Positions 1 to 12,500 of a DNA stretch of 64,000 nt are shown piece by piece. The stretch is from Parietaria judaica. Its lineage: Eukaryota > Streptophyta > Magnoliopsida > Rosales > Urticaceae. Location of the stretch: contig OX940870.1 of NCBI GenBank assembly GCA_954871525.1, positions 17,515,501-17,579,500 on the forward strand, written 5' to 3'. Position 1 is the stretch's first letter, and each line of letters begins with the position of its first letter. The position numbers were made by a program, and so were the translations under genes. A model generated the notes under the pieces. That model made no database searches and was not told where the DNA came from. It worked only from the letters and a program-made list of their open reading frames with translations.

Positions 1-370
1 CCCTAGAATAAAAGCAAACCAACCAAAAATCAAACCAAGCTAAATCAATCAAAATAATCACAGAGAAAACGAACGAATCTCACGCAAAATCAAACGAAAA
101 TGAGCGAAAGGAGAAGAGAGACTGATGGCGGACTCACGGAGAGGACGTGCGTACGGCGGACTCCCGACGGAGGCACGTGATTCGATGGTCGGAATATGTT
201 TGGGTCCGAGTTGCTGCTTGAGTTTTGTGTTGGTTCGAGTTCTGTATGGGTCGAGTTCTTCGTTGCTTGCCTTGATCGAGTTGGTCAAGTTCTGTGTGGG
301 TGTGGGATGGGAAGGGAAGACACGGGAAGGGAACGAGGAGAGGATAGAGAAGGAGAGGGAAAATTAATTG
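1..370 (-). other. Non-satellite flank; possible 5' leader of a leftward gene
   Basis: This stretch shares nothing with the satellite monomer. Bases about 120-360 are clearly GC-richer than the rest of the window and, read on the minus strand, are rich in CT runs (about 340-366 and 100-120), as plant 5' leaders often are. A CACGTG G-box lies at 174-179. On the minus strand a 76-codon open frame (288 to 58) begins only at TTG; on the plus strand an ATG frame runs 125-367 (80 codons, Arg/Gly/Ser/Glu-rich, no domain I recognise). Neither looks like a known protein. The best reading is a promoter-proximal or untranslated first exon of a gene going left out of the window. A transposon end is an equal alternative. 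Confidence 0.3.
3..83 (-). other. Candidate short intron (minus strand)
   Basis: Read on the minus strand, a GTGAGA donor-like site (GT at 83-82) is followed by a T-rich stretch and a TTTTATTCTAG acceptor-like site (AG at 4-3), leaving an 81-bp T-rich interval of plausible plant intron size. This is pattern matching only. The downstream exon lies outside the window, so the call cannot be confirmed here. Confidence 0.18.
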
Positions 371-508
371 GGTTTACTTAATGTGGGTGTTAATTAATTA
401 AGGGTAAATTTGTCATAAATTTGGCCAAAGTTTAGAAACACTTATTTTCTCAATATGGTTCAAAACTTCAATTATGGTGTTTTTTTAGGCTATTTTTGCA
501 AGTTTCCC
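371..508. other. AT-rich spacer between flank and satellite
   Basis: AT-rich sequence with a TTAATTAATTAA-type run at about 390-402 and a T-rich end (about 478-508). It contains no open frame of note and no satellite homology. It ends in TTTCCC at 503-508, directly against the first satellite bases. It could be promoter sequence for the leftward candidate gene or part of a dispersed plant repeat. I see no terminal inverted repeat or target duplication that would decide. Confidence 0.4.
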
Positions 509-2306
509 TATTTTAATCCCTAAATCGCGAAGTACTATCTCGTAGTTTCAATACCAAGCACTTAACGGGTTAAAATAATTACCGAAAAGTGTTAAAAATT
601 GGTTTTCTTACGAGAGCAAATACGATGCGTTCATGATGAAATTTCAGTTGATAGACGTTTATTTGGGTGGTATTATTACAAATTGGGTTATTTTTGGCAT
701 TAAAATTATGTGATGCTCTCCAAAAACCTTTTTTCACCAATTAATGCGTGCTAAAAAAAAAACTGAGTCTTTTTCCAATTTTACGCAAAACAACCCTAAT
801 TAAATGATATTTTAAACAAAAAATTAACTTCAAATTATTAGTAATGTGTATTTATACCACATTTACTTATTTTAATCCCTAAATCGCGAAGCACTATCTC
901 GTAGTTTCAATACCCAGCATTTAACGGGTTAAAATCATTGCCGAAAAGTGTTAAAAATTGGTTTTCTTACGAGAGCAAATACGATGCGTTCATGATGAAA
1001 TTTCAAGTGCTAGACCTTTATTTGGGTGGTATTATTACAAATTGGGTTATTTTAGGCATTAAAAGTTTTTGACGCTCTCCAAAAACCTTGTTTCACCAAT
1101 TTATGCGTGCTCCAAAAAAAAACTGAGTCTTTTTACAATTTTACGCAAAACAACCCTAATTAAACGATATTTAAAAAAAAATGAACTTCAAATTCTTAGT
1201 AATGTGTATTTATACCACATTTACTTATTTTAATCCCTAAATTGTGAAGCACTATCTCGTAGTTTCAATACCACGCATTTAACGGGTTAAAATAATTACC
1301 GAAAAGTGTTCAAAATTGGTTTTCTTACGAAAGCAAATAAGACGCGTTCATGATGAAATTTCAGTTGCTAGACCTTTATTTGGGTGGTATTATTACAAAC
1401 TTGGATATTTTAGGCATTAAAGTTTTTGACGCTCTCCAAAAACTCTTTTTCACCAATTTATGCCTTCTCCAAAAAAAACTGAGTCTTTTTCCCATTTTAC
1501 GCAAAACAACCCTAATTAAACGATATTTTAAACAAAAAATGAACCTCAAATTCTTAGTAATGTGTATTTATACCACATTTACTTATTTTAATCCCTAAAT
1601 CGCAAAGCTCTATCTCGTAGTTTCAATACCAAGCATTTAACGGGTTAAAATAGTTACCGAAAAGTGTTCAAAATGTGTTTTCTTACGAGAGCAAATACGA
1701 TGCGTTCATGATGAAATTTCAGTTGCTAGACCTTTATTCGGGTGGTATTATTACAAATTGGGTTATTTTAGGCATTAAAAGTTTTTGACGCTTTCCAAAA
1801 ACCCTGTTTCACCAATTTATGCGTGCTCCAAAAAAAACTGAGTTTTTTCCCATTTTACGCAAAACAACCCTAATTAAACAATATTTTAAACAAAAAATGA
1901 ACTTCAAATTCTTAGTAATGTGTATTTGTACCACATTTACTCATTTTAATCCCTAAATCGCAAAGCACTGTCTCGTAGTTTCAATACCAAGAATTTAACG
2001 GGTTAAAATAATTACCGAAAAGTGTTCAAAATTCGTTTTCTTAGGAGAGCAAATACGATGCGCTCATGATGAAATTTCAGTTGCTAGACCTTTATTTGGG
2101 TGGTATTATTACAAATTGGGTTATTTTAGGCATTACAAGTTTTTGACGCTCTCCAAAAACCCTGTTTCACCAATTTATGCGTGCTCCAAAAAAAACTGAG
2201 TCTTTTTCCCATTTGACACAAAACAACCCTAATTAAACGATATTTTAAACAAAAAATGAACTTCAAATTCTTAATAATTTGTATTTATACCACATTTACT
2301 CATTTT
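509..2306 (+). repeat. Diverged edge monomers of the satellite
   Basis: Five full units (starts 515, 874, 1232, 1590, 1948; 358-359 bp) plus the 6-bp partial start at the junction. They differ from one another at scattered positions and show no HOR phase. For example, GTGTTAAAAATTGG occurs in the first two, TTGTGAAGC at 1242, and GAATTTAACG near 1990. The first unit carries GAAGTACTATCTCG, a variant seen again only near 32738 and 33815. Diverged units at an array edge are expected where unequal exchange is rare. Confidence 0.9.
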
Positions 2307-4810
2307 AATCCATAAATCGCGAAGCACTGTCTCCTAGTTTCAATAGCAAGCATTTTACGGGCTAAAATAATTACCGAAAAGTGTTCAAAATTGGTTTTCT
2401 TACGAGAGCAAATACGATGCGTTCATGATGAAATTTCAGTTGCTAGACCTTTATTTGGGTGGTATTATTACAAATTGGGTTATTTTAGGGCTTAAAATTT
2501 TTTGACGCTCTCCAAAAACCCTGTTTCACGAATTTATGCGTGCTCCAAAAAACTGCGTCTTTTTCCCATTATACGCAAAACAATTCTAATTAAACGATAT
2601 TTTAAAGAAAAATTAACTTAAAATTCTTAGTAATGTGTATTTATACCTCATTTACTTATTTTAATCCCTAAATCGCGAAGCACTATCTCTTAGTTTCAAT
2701 ACCAAGCATTTAACGGGTAAAAATAATTACCGAAAAGTGATCAAAATTTGTTTTCTTACGAGAGCAAATACAATGCGTTCATGATGTAATTTCAATTGCT
2801 AGACCTTTACTTGGGTGGTATTTTTACGAATTGGGTTATTTTAGGCATTAAAAGTTTTTGACGCTCTTCAAAAACCCTGTTTCACCAATTTATGCGTGCT
2901 CCAAAAAAAATTGAGTCTTTTTACCATTATACGGAAAACAATTCTAATTAAACGATATTTTAAACAAAAAATGAACTTCAAATTGTTAGTAATGTGTATT
3001 TATATCACATTTACTTATTTTAATCCCTAAATCGCGAAGCACTATCTCGTAGTTTCAATACCAAGCATTTAACGGGTTAAAATAATAACCGAAAAGTGTT
3101 CAAAATTTGTTTTCTTACGAGAGCAAATACGATGCGTTCATGATGAAATTTCAGTTGCTAGACCTTTATTTGGGTGGTATTATTACAAATTGGGTTATTT
3201 TAGGCCTTAAAATTTTTTGACGCTCTCCAAAAACCCTGTTTCACGAATTTATGCGTGCTCCAAAAAACTGCGTCTTTTTCCCATTATACGCAGAACAATT
3301 CTAATTAAACGATATTTTAAAGAAAAAAATAACTTCAAATTCTTAGTAATGTGTATTTATACCTCATTTACTTATTTTAATCCCTAAATCGCGAAGCACT
3401 ATCTCGTAGTTTCAATACCAAGCATTTAACGGGTAAAAATAATTACCGAAAAGTGATCAAAATTTGTTTTCTTACGAGAGCAAATACAATGCGTTCATGA
3501 TGTAATTTCAGTTGCTAGACCTTTACTTGGGTGGTATTTTTACGAATTGGGTTATTTTAGGCATTAAAAGTTTTTGACGCTCTTCAAAAACCCTGTTTCA
3601 CCAATTTATGCGTGCTCCAAAAAAAATTGAGTCTTTTTACCATTATACGGAAAACAATTCTAATTAAACGATATTTTAAACAAAAAATGAACTTCAAATT
3701 GTTCGTAATGTGTATTTATATCACATTTACTTATTTTAATCCCTAAATCGCGAAGCACTATCTCGTAGTTTCAATACCAAGCATTTAACGGGTTAAAATA
3801 ATTACCGAAAAGTGTTCAAAATTTGTTTTCTTACGAGAGCAAATACGATGCGTTCATGATGAAATTTCAGTTGCTAGACCTTTATTTGGGTGGTATTATT
3901 ACAAATTGGGTTATTTTAGGGCTTAAAATTTTTTGACGCTCTCCAAAAACCCTGTTTCACGAATTTATGCGTGCTCCAAAAAACTGCGTCTTTTTCCCAT
4001 TATACGCAGAACAATTCTAATTAAACGATATTTTAAAGAAAAAAATAACTTCAAATTCTTAGTAATGTGTATTTATACCTCATTTACTTATTTTAATCCC
4101 TAAATCGCGAAGCACTATCTCGTAGTTTCAATACCAAGCATTTAACGGGTAAAAATAATTACCGAAAAGTGATCAAAATTTGTTTTCTTACGAGAGCAAA
4201 TACAATGCGTTCATGATGTAATTTCAGTTGCTAGACCTTTACTTGGGTGGTATTTTTACGAATTGGGTTATTTTAGGCATTAAAAGTTTTTGACGCTCTT
4301 CAAAAACCCTGTTTCACCAATTTATGCGTGCTCCAAAAAAAATTAAGTCTTTTTACCATTATACGGAAAACAATTCTAATTAAACGATATTTTAAACAAA
4401 AAATGAACTTCAAATTGTTAGTAATGTGTATTTATATCACATTTACTTATTTTAATCCCTAAATCGCGAAGCACTATCTCGTAGTTTCAATACCAAGCAT
4501 TTAACGGGTTAAAATAATTACCGAAAAATGTTCAAAATTTGTTTTCTTACGAGAGCAAATACGATGCGTTCATGATGAAATTTCAGTTGCTAGACCTTTA
4601 TTTGGGTGGTATTATTAAAAATTGGGTTATTTTAGGCCTTAAAATTTTTTGACGCTCTCCAAAAACCCTGTTTCACGAATTTATGCGTGCTCCAAAAAAC
4701 TGCGTCTTTTTCCCATTATACGCAAAACAATTCTAATTAAACGATATTTTAAAGAAAAAATTAACTTCAAATTCTTAGTAATGTGTATTTATACCTCATT
4801 TACTTATTTT

Positions 4811-6598
4811 AATCCCTAAATCGCGAAGCACTATCTCTTAGTTTCAATACCAAGCATTTAACGGGTAAAAATAATTACCGAAAAGTGATCAAAATTTGTT
4901 TTCTTACGAGAGCAAATACAATGCGTTCATGATGTAATTTCAGTTGGTAGACCTTTACTTGGGTGGTATTTTTACGAATTGGGTTATTTTAGGCATTAAA
5001 AGTTTTTGACGCTCTTCAAAAACCCTGTTTCACCAATTTATGCGTGCTCCAAAAAAATTGAGTCTTTTTACCATTATACGGAAAACAATTCTAATTAAAC
5101 GATATTTTAAACAAAAAATGAACTTCAAATTGTTAGTAATGTGTATTTATATCACATTTACTTATTTTAATCCCTAAATCGCGAAGCACTATCTCGTAGT
5201 TTCAATACCAAGCATTTAACGGGTTAAAATAATTACCGAAAAGTGTTCAAAATTTGTTTTCTTACGAGAGCAAATACGATGCGTTCATGATGAAATTTCA
5301 GTTGCTAGACCTTTATTTGGGTGGTATTATTACAAATTGGGTTATTTTAGGCCTTAAAATTTTTTGACGCTCTCCAAAAACCCTGTTTCACGAATTTATG
5401 CGTGCTCCAAAAAACTGCGTCTTTTTCCCATTATACGCAAAACAATTCTAATTAAACGATATTTTAAAGAAAAAATTAACTTCAAATTCTTAGTAATGTG
5501 TATTTATACCTCATTTACTTATTTTAATCCCTAAATCGCGAAGCACTATCTCGTAGTTTCAATACCAAGCATTTAACGGGTAAAAATAATTACCGAAAAG
5601 TGATCAAAATTTGTTTTCTTACGAGAGCAAATACAATGCGTTCATGATGTAATTTCAGTTGGTAGACCTTTACTTGGGTGGTATTTTTACGAATTGGGTT
5701 ATTTTAGGCATTAAAAGTTTTTGACGCTCTTCAAAAACCCTGTTTCACCAATTTATGCGTGCTCCAAAAAAATTGAGTCTTTTTACCATTATACGGAAAA
5801 CAATTCTAATTAAACGATATTTTAAACAAAAAATGAACTTCAAATTGTTAGTAATGTGTATTTATATCACATTTACTTATTTTAATCCCTAAATCGCGAA
5901 GCACTATCTCGTAGTTTCAATACCAAGCATTTAACGGGTTAAAATAATTACCGAAAAGTGTTCAAAATTTGTTTTCTTACGAGAGCAAATACGATGCGTT
6001 CATGATGAAATTTCAGTTGCTAGACATTTATTTGGGTGGTATTATTACAAATTGGGTTATTTTAGGCCTTAAAATTTTTTGACGCTCTCCAAAAACCCTG
6101 TTTCACGAATTTATGCGTGCTCCAAAAAACTGCGTCTTTTTCCCATTATACGCAAAACAATTCTAATTAAACGATATTTTAAAGAAAAAATTAACTTCAA
6201 ATTCTTAGTAATGTGTATTTATACCTCATTTACTTATTTTAATCCCTAAATCGCGAAGCACTATCTCGTAGTTTCAATACCAAGCATTTAACGGGTAAAA
6301 ATAATTACCGAAAAGTGATCAAAATTTGTTTTCTTACGAGAGCAAATACAATGCGTTCATGATGTAATTTCAGTTGGTAGACCTTTACTTGGGTGGTATT
6401 TTTACGAATTGGGTTATTTTAGGCATTAAAAGTTTTTGACGCGCTTCAAAAACCCTGTTTCACCAATTTATGCGTGCTCCAAAAAAATTGAGTCTTTTTA
6501 CCATTATACGGAAAACAATTCTAATTAAACGATATTTTAAACAAAAAATGAACTTCAAATTGTTAGTAATGTGTATTTATATCACATTTACTTATTTT
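4811..6598 (+). repeat. Local amplification of a B variant inside the dimer block
   Basis: Three successive B units (starts 4811, 5526, 6241) share TTGGTAGACC in place of TTGCTAGACC and a shortened seven-A tract before TTGAGTC. Surrounding B units have GCTAGACC. Shared private variants in adjacent dimers indicate recent amplification of one dimer by unequal exchange. Confidence 0.75.
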
Positions 6599-9101
6599 AA
6601 TCCCTAAATCGCGAAGCACTATCTCGTAGTTTCAATACCAAGCATTTAACGGGTTAAAATAATTACCGAAAAGTGTTCAAAATTTGTTTTCTTACGAGAG
6701 CAAATACGATGCGTTCATGATGAAATTTCAGTTGCTAGACCTTTATTTGGGTGGTATTATTACAAATTGGGTTATTTTAGGCCTTAAAATTTTTTGACGC
6801 TCTCCAAAAACCCTGTTTCACGAATTTATGCGTGCTCCAAAAAACTGCATCTTTTTCCCATTATACGCAAAACAATTCTAATTAAAGGATATTTTAAAGA
6901 AAAAATTAACTTCAAATTCTTAGTAATGTGTATTTATACCTCATTTACTTATTTTAATCCCTAAATCGCGAAGCACTATCTCGTAGTTTCAATACCAAGC
7001 ATTTAACGGGTAAAAATAATTACCGAAAAGTGATCAAAATTTGTTTTCTTACGAGAGCAAATACAATGCGTTCATGATGTAATTTCAGTTGCTAGACCTT
7101 TACTTGGGTGGTATTTTTACGAATTGGGTTATTTTAGGCATTAAAAGTTTTTGACGCTCTTCAAAAACCCTGTTTCACCAATTTATGCGTGCTCCAAAAA
7201 AATTGAGTCTTTTTACCATTATACGGAAAACAATTCTAATTAAACGATATTTTAAACAAAAAATGAACTTCAAATTGTTAGTAATGTGTATTTATATCAC
7301 ATTTACTTATTTTAATCCCTAAATCGCGAAGCACTATCTCGTAGTTTCAATACCAAGCATTTAACGGGTTAAAATAATTACCGAAAAGTGTTCAAAATTT
7401 GTTTTCTTACGAGAGCAAATACGATGCGTTCATGATGAAATTTCAGTTGCTAGACCTTTATTTGGGTGGTATTATTAAAAATTGGGTTATTTTAGGCATT
7501 AAAATTTTTTGACGCTCTCCAAAAACCCTGTTTCACGAATTTATGCGTGCTCCAAAAAACTGCGTCTTTTTCCCATTATACGCAAAACAATTCTAATTAA
7601 ACGATATTTTAAAGAAAAAATTAACTTCAAATTCTTAGTAATGTGTATTTATACCTCATTTACTTATTTTAATCCCTAAATCGCGAAGCACTATCTCGTA
7701 GTTTCAATACCAAGCATTTAACGGGTAAAAATAATTACCGAAAAGTGATCAAAATTTGTTTTCTTACGAGAGCAAATACAATGCGTTCATGATGTAATTT
7801 CAGTTGCTAGACCTTTACTTGGGTGGTATTTTTACGAATTGGGTTATTTTAGGCATTAAAAGTTTTTGACGCTCTTCAAAAACCCTGTTTCACAAATTTA
7901 TGCGTGCTCCAAAAAAAATTGAGTCTTTTTACCATTATACATAAAACAATTCTAATTAAACGATATTTTAAACAAAAAATTAACTTCAAATTGTTAGTAA
8001 TGTGTATTTATATCACATTTACTTATTTTAATCCCTAAATAGCGAAGCACTATCTCGTAGTTTCAATACCAAGCATTTAACGGGTTAAAATAATTACCGA
8101 AAAGTGTTCAAAATTTGTTTTCTTACGAGAGCAAATACGATGCGTTCATGATGAAATTTCAGTTGCTAGACCTTTATTTGGGTGGTATTATTACAAATTG
8201 GGTTATTTTAGGCCTTAAAATTTTTTGACGCTCTCCAAAAACCCTGTTTCACGAATTTATGCGTGCTCCAAAAAACTGCGTCTTTTTCTCATTATACGCA
8301 AAACAATTCTAATTAAACGATATTTTAAAGAAAAAATTAACTTCAAATTCTTAGTAATGTGTATTTATACCTCATTTACTTATTTTAATCCCTAAATCGC
8401 GAAGCACTATCTCGTAGTTTCAATACCAAGCATTTAACGGGTAAAAATAATTACCGAAAAGTGATCAAAATTTGTTTTCTTACGAGAGCAAATACAATGC
8501 GTTCATGATGTAATTTCAGTTGCTAGACCTTTACTTGGGTGGTATTTTTACGAATTGGGTTATTTTAGGCATTAAAAGTTTTTGACGCTCTTCAAAAACC
8601 CTGTTTCACCAATTTATGCGTGCTCCAAAAAAATTGAGTCTTTTTACCATTATACGGAAAACAATTCTAATTAAACGATATTTTAAACAAAAAATGAACT
8701 TCAAATTGTTAGTAATGTGTATTTATATCACATTTACTTATTTTAATCCCTAAATCGCGAAGCACTATCTCGTAGTTTGAATACCAAGCATTTAACGGGT
8801 TAAAATAATTACCGAAAAGTGTTCAAAATTTGTTTTCTTACGAGAGCAAATACGATGCGTTCATGATGAAATTTCAGTTGCTAGACCTTTATTTGGGTGG
8901 TATTATTAAAAATTGGGTTATTTTAGGCATTAAAATTTTTTGACGCTCTCCAAAAACCCTGTTTCACGAATTTATGCGTGCTCCAAAAAACTGCGTCTTT
9001 TTCCCATTATACGCAAAACAATTCTAATTAAACGATATTTTAAAGAAAAAATTAACTTCAAATTCTTAGTAATGTGTATTTATACCTCATTTACTTATTT
9101 T

Positions 9102-9457
9102 AATCCCTAAATCGCGAAGCACTATCTCGTAGTTTCAATACCAAGCATTTAACGGGTAAAAATAATTACCGAAAAGTGATCAAAATTTGTTTTCTTACGA
9201 GAGCAAATACAATGCGTTCATGATGTAATTTCAGTTGCTAGACCTTTACTTGGGTGGTATTTTTACGAATTGGGTTATTTTAGGCCTTAAAATTTTTTGA
9301 CGCTCTCCAAAAACCCTGTTTCACGAATTTATGCGTGCTCCAAAAAACTGCGTCTTTTTCCCATTATACGCAGAACAATTCTAATTAAACGATATTTTAA
9401 AGAAAAATTAACTTCAAATTGTTAGTAATGTGTATTTATATCATATTTACTTATTTT
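9102..9457 (+). repeat. Chimeric B-A-B monomer (conversion-like tract)
   Basis: The unit occupies a B slot and begins as B (GTGATCA, ACAATGCG, GATGTAATTTC, TTTTTACGAATTG to about 9270). From about 9285 to 9410 it is A-type: GGCCTTAAAATTTTTTGACG, CACGAATTTATG, six-A tract plus CTGCGTC, CGCAGAAC and AAAGAAAAATTAAC. It returns to B by 9421 (TTGTTAGTAATG, TATATCA). The CGCAGAAC plus five-A AAAGAAAAATTAAC combination is also in the next unit (9458-9813), making that neighbour a likely donor. Confidence 0.85.
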
Positions 9458-9519
9458 AATCCCTAAATAGCGAAGCACTATCTCGTAGTTTCAATACCAA
9501 GCATTTAACGGGTTAAAAT

Positions 9520-12500
9520 AATTACCGAAAAGTGTTCAAAATTTGTTTTCTTACGAGAGCAAATACGATGCGTTCATGATGAAATTTCAGTTGCTAGACC
9601 TTTATTTGGGTGGTATTATTACAAATTGGGTTATTTTAGGCCTTAAAATTTTTTGACGCTCTCCAAAAACCCTGTTTCACGAATTTATGCGTGCTCCAAA
9701 AAACTGCGTCTTTTTCCCATTATACGCAGAACAATTCTAATTAAACGATATTTTAAAGAAAAATTAACTTCAAATTCTTAGTAATGTGTATTTATACCTC
9801 ATTTACTTATTTTAATCCCTAAATCGCGAAGCACTATCTCGTAGTTTCAATACCAAGCATTTAACGGGTAAAAATAATTACCGAAAAGTGATCAAAATTT
9901 GTTTTCTTACGAGAGCAAATACAATTCGTTCATGATGTAATTTCAGTTGCTAGACCTTTACTTGGGTGGTATTTTTACGAATTGGGTTATTTTAGGCATT
10001 AAAAGTTTTTGACGCTCTTCAAAAACCCTGTTTCACCAATTTATGCGTGCTCCAAAAAAAAATTGAGTCTTTTTACCATTATAAGGAAAACAATTCTAAT
10101 TAAACGATATTTTAAACAAAAAATGAACTTCAAATTGTTAGTAATGTGTATTTATATCACATTTACTTATTTTAATCCCTAAATCGCGAAGCACTATCTC
10201 GTAGTTTCTATACCAAGCATTTAACGGGTTAAAATCATTACCGAAAAGTGTTCAAAATTTGTTTTCTTACGAGAGCAAATACGATGCGTTCATGATGAAA
10301 TTTCAGTTGCTAGACCTTTATTTGGGTGGTATTATTAAAAATTGGGTTATTTTAGGCATTAAAATTTTTTGACGCTCTCCAAAAACCCTGTTTCACGAAT
10401 TTATGCGTGCTCCAAAAAACTGCGTCTTTTTCCCATTATACGCAAAACAATTCTAATTAAACGATATTTTAAAGAAAAAATTAACTTCAAATTCTTAGTA
10501 ATGTGTATTTATACCTCGTTTACTTATTTTAATCCCTAAATCGCGAAGCACTATCTCGTAGTTTCAATACCAAGCATTTAACGGGTAAAAATAATTACCG
10601 AAAAGTGATCAAAATTTGTTTTCTTACGAGAGCAAATACAATGCGTTCATGATGTAATTTCAGTTGCTAGACCTTTACTTGTGTGGTATTTTTACGAATT
10701 GGGTTATTTTAGGCATTAAAAGTTTTTGACGCTCTTCAAAAACCCTGTTTCACAAATTTATGCGTGCTCAAAAAAAAATTGAGTCTTTTTACCATTATAC
10801 ATAAAACAATTCTAATTAAACGATATTTTAAACAAAAAATGAACTTCAAATTGTTAGTAATGTGTATTTATATCACATTTACTTATTTTAATCCCTAAAT
10901 AGCGAAGCACTATCTCGTAGTTTCAATACCAAGCATTTAACGGGTTAAAATAATTACCGAAAAGTGTTCAAAATTTGTTTTCTTACGAGAGCAAATACGA
11001 TGCGTTCATGATGAAATTTCAGTTGCTAGACCTTTATTTGGGTGGTATTATTACAAATTGGGTTATTTTAGGCCTTAAAATTTTTTGACGCTCTCCAAAA
11101 ACCCTGTTTCACGAATTTATGCGTGCTCCAAAAAACTGCGTCTTTTTCCCATTATACGCAAAACAATTCTAATTAAACGATATTTTAAAGAAAAAATTAA
11201 CTTCAAATTCTTAGTAATGTGTATTTATACCTCATTTACTTATTTTAATCCCTAAATCGCGAAGCACTATCTCGTAGTTTCAATACCAAGCATTTAACGG
11301 GTAAAAATAATTACCGAAAAGTGATCAAAATTTGTTTTCTTACGAGAGCAAATACAATGCGTTCATGATGTAATTTCAGTTGCTAGACCTTTACTTGGGT
11401 GGTATTTTTACGAATTGGGTTATTTTAGGCATTAAAAGTTTTTGACGCTCTTCAAAAACCCTGTTTCACCAATTATTGCGTGCTCCAAAAAAAATTGAGT
11501 CTTTTTACCATTATACGGAAAACAATTCTAATTAAACGATATTTTAAACAAAAAATGAACTTCAAATTGTTAGTAATGTGTATTTATATCACATTTACTT
11601 ATTTTAATCCCTAAATCGCGAAGCACTATCTCGTAGTTTCAATACCAAGCATTAAACGGGTTAAAATAATAACCGAAAAGTGTTCAAAATTTGTTTTCTT
11701 ACGAGAGCAAATACGATGCGTTCATGATGAAATTTCAGTTGCTAGACCTTTATTTGGGTGGTATTATTACAAATTGGGTTATTTTAGGCCTTAAAATTTT
11801 TTGACGCTCTCCAAAAACCCTGTTTCACGAATTTATGCGTGCTCCAAAAAACTGCGTCTTTTTCCCATTATACGCAGAACAATTCTAATTAAACGATATT
11901 TTAAAGAAAAATTAACTTCAAATTCTTAGTAATGTGTATTTATACCTCATTTACTTATTTTAATCCCTAAATCGCGAAGCACTATCTCGTAGTTTCAATA
12001 CCAAGCATTTAACGGGTAAAAATAATTACCGAAAAGTGATCAAAATTTGTTTTCTTACGAGAGCAAATACAATTCGTTCATGATGTAATTTCAGTTGCTA
12101 GACCTTTACTTGGGTGGTATTTTTACGAATTGGGTTATTTTAGGCATTAAAAGTTTTTGACGCTCTTCAAAAACCCTGTTTCACCAATTTATGCGTGCTC
12201 CAAAAAAAAATTGAGTCTTTTTACCATTATAAGGAAAACAATTCTAATTAAACGATATTTTAAACAAAAAATGAACTTCAAATTGTTAGTAATGTGTATT
12301 TATATCACATTTACTTATTTTAATCCCTAAATCGCGAAGCACTATCTCGTAGTTTCAATACCAAGCATTTAACGGGTTAAAATAATTACCGAAAAGTGTT
12401 CAAAATTTGTTTTCTTACGAGAGCAAATACGATGCGTTCATGATGAAATTTCAGTTGCTAGACCTTTATTTGGGTGGTATTATTAAAAATTGGGTTATTT

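Noticed and set aside
125..367. 80-codon ATG frame on the plus strand of the flank
   Set aside because: Low-complexity Arg/Gly/Ser/Glu composition, no recognisable domain, and a second overlapping frame in the same stretch (196-381). The sequence is better explained as a CT-rich leader read backwards, so it was not called as a gene.
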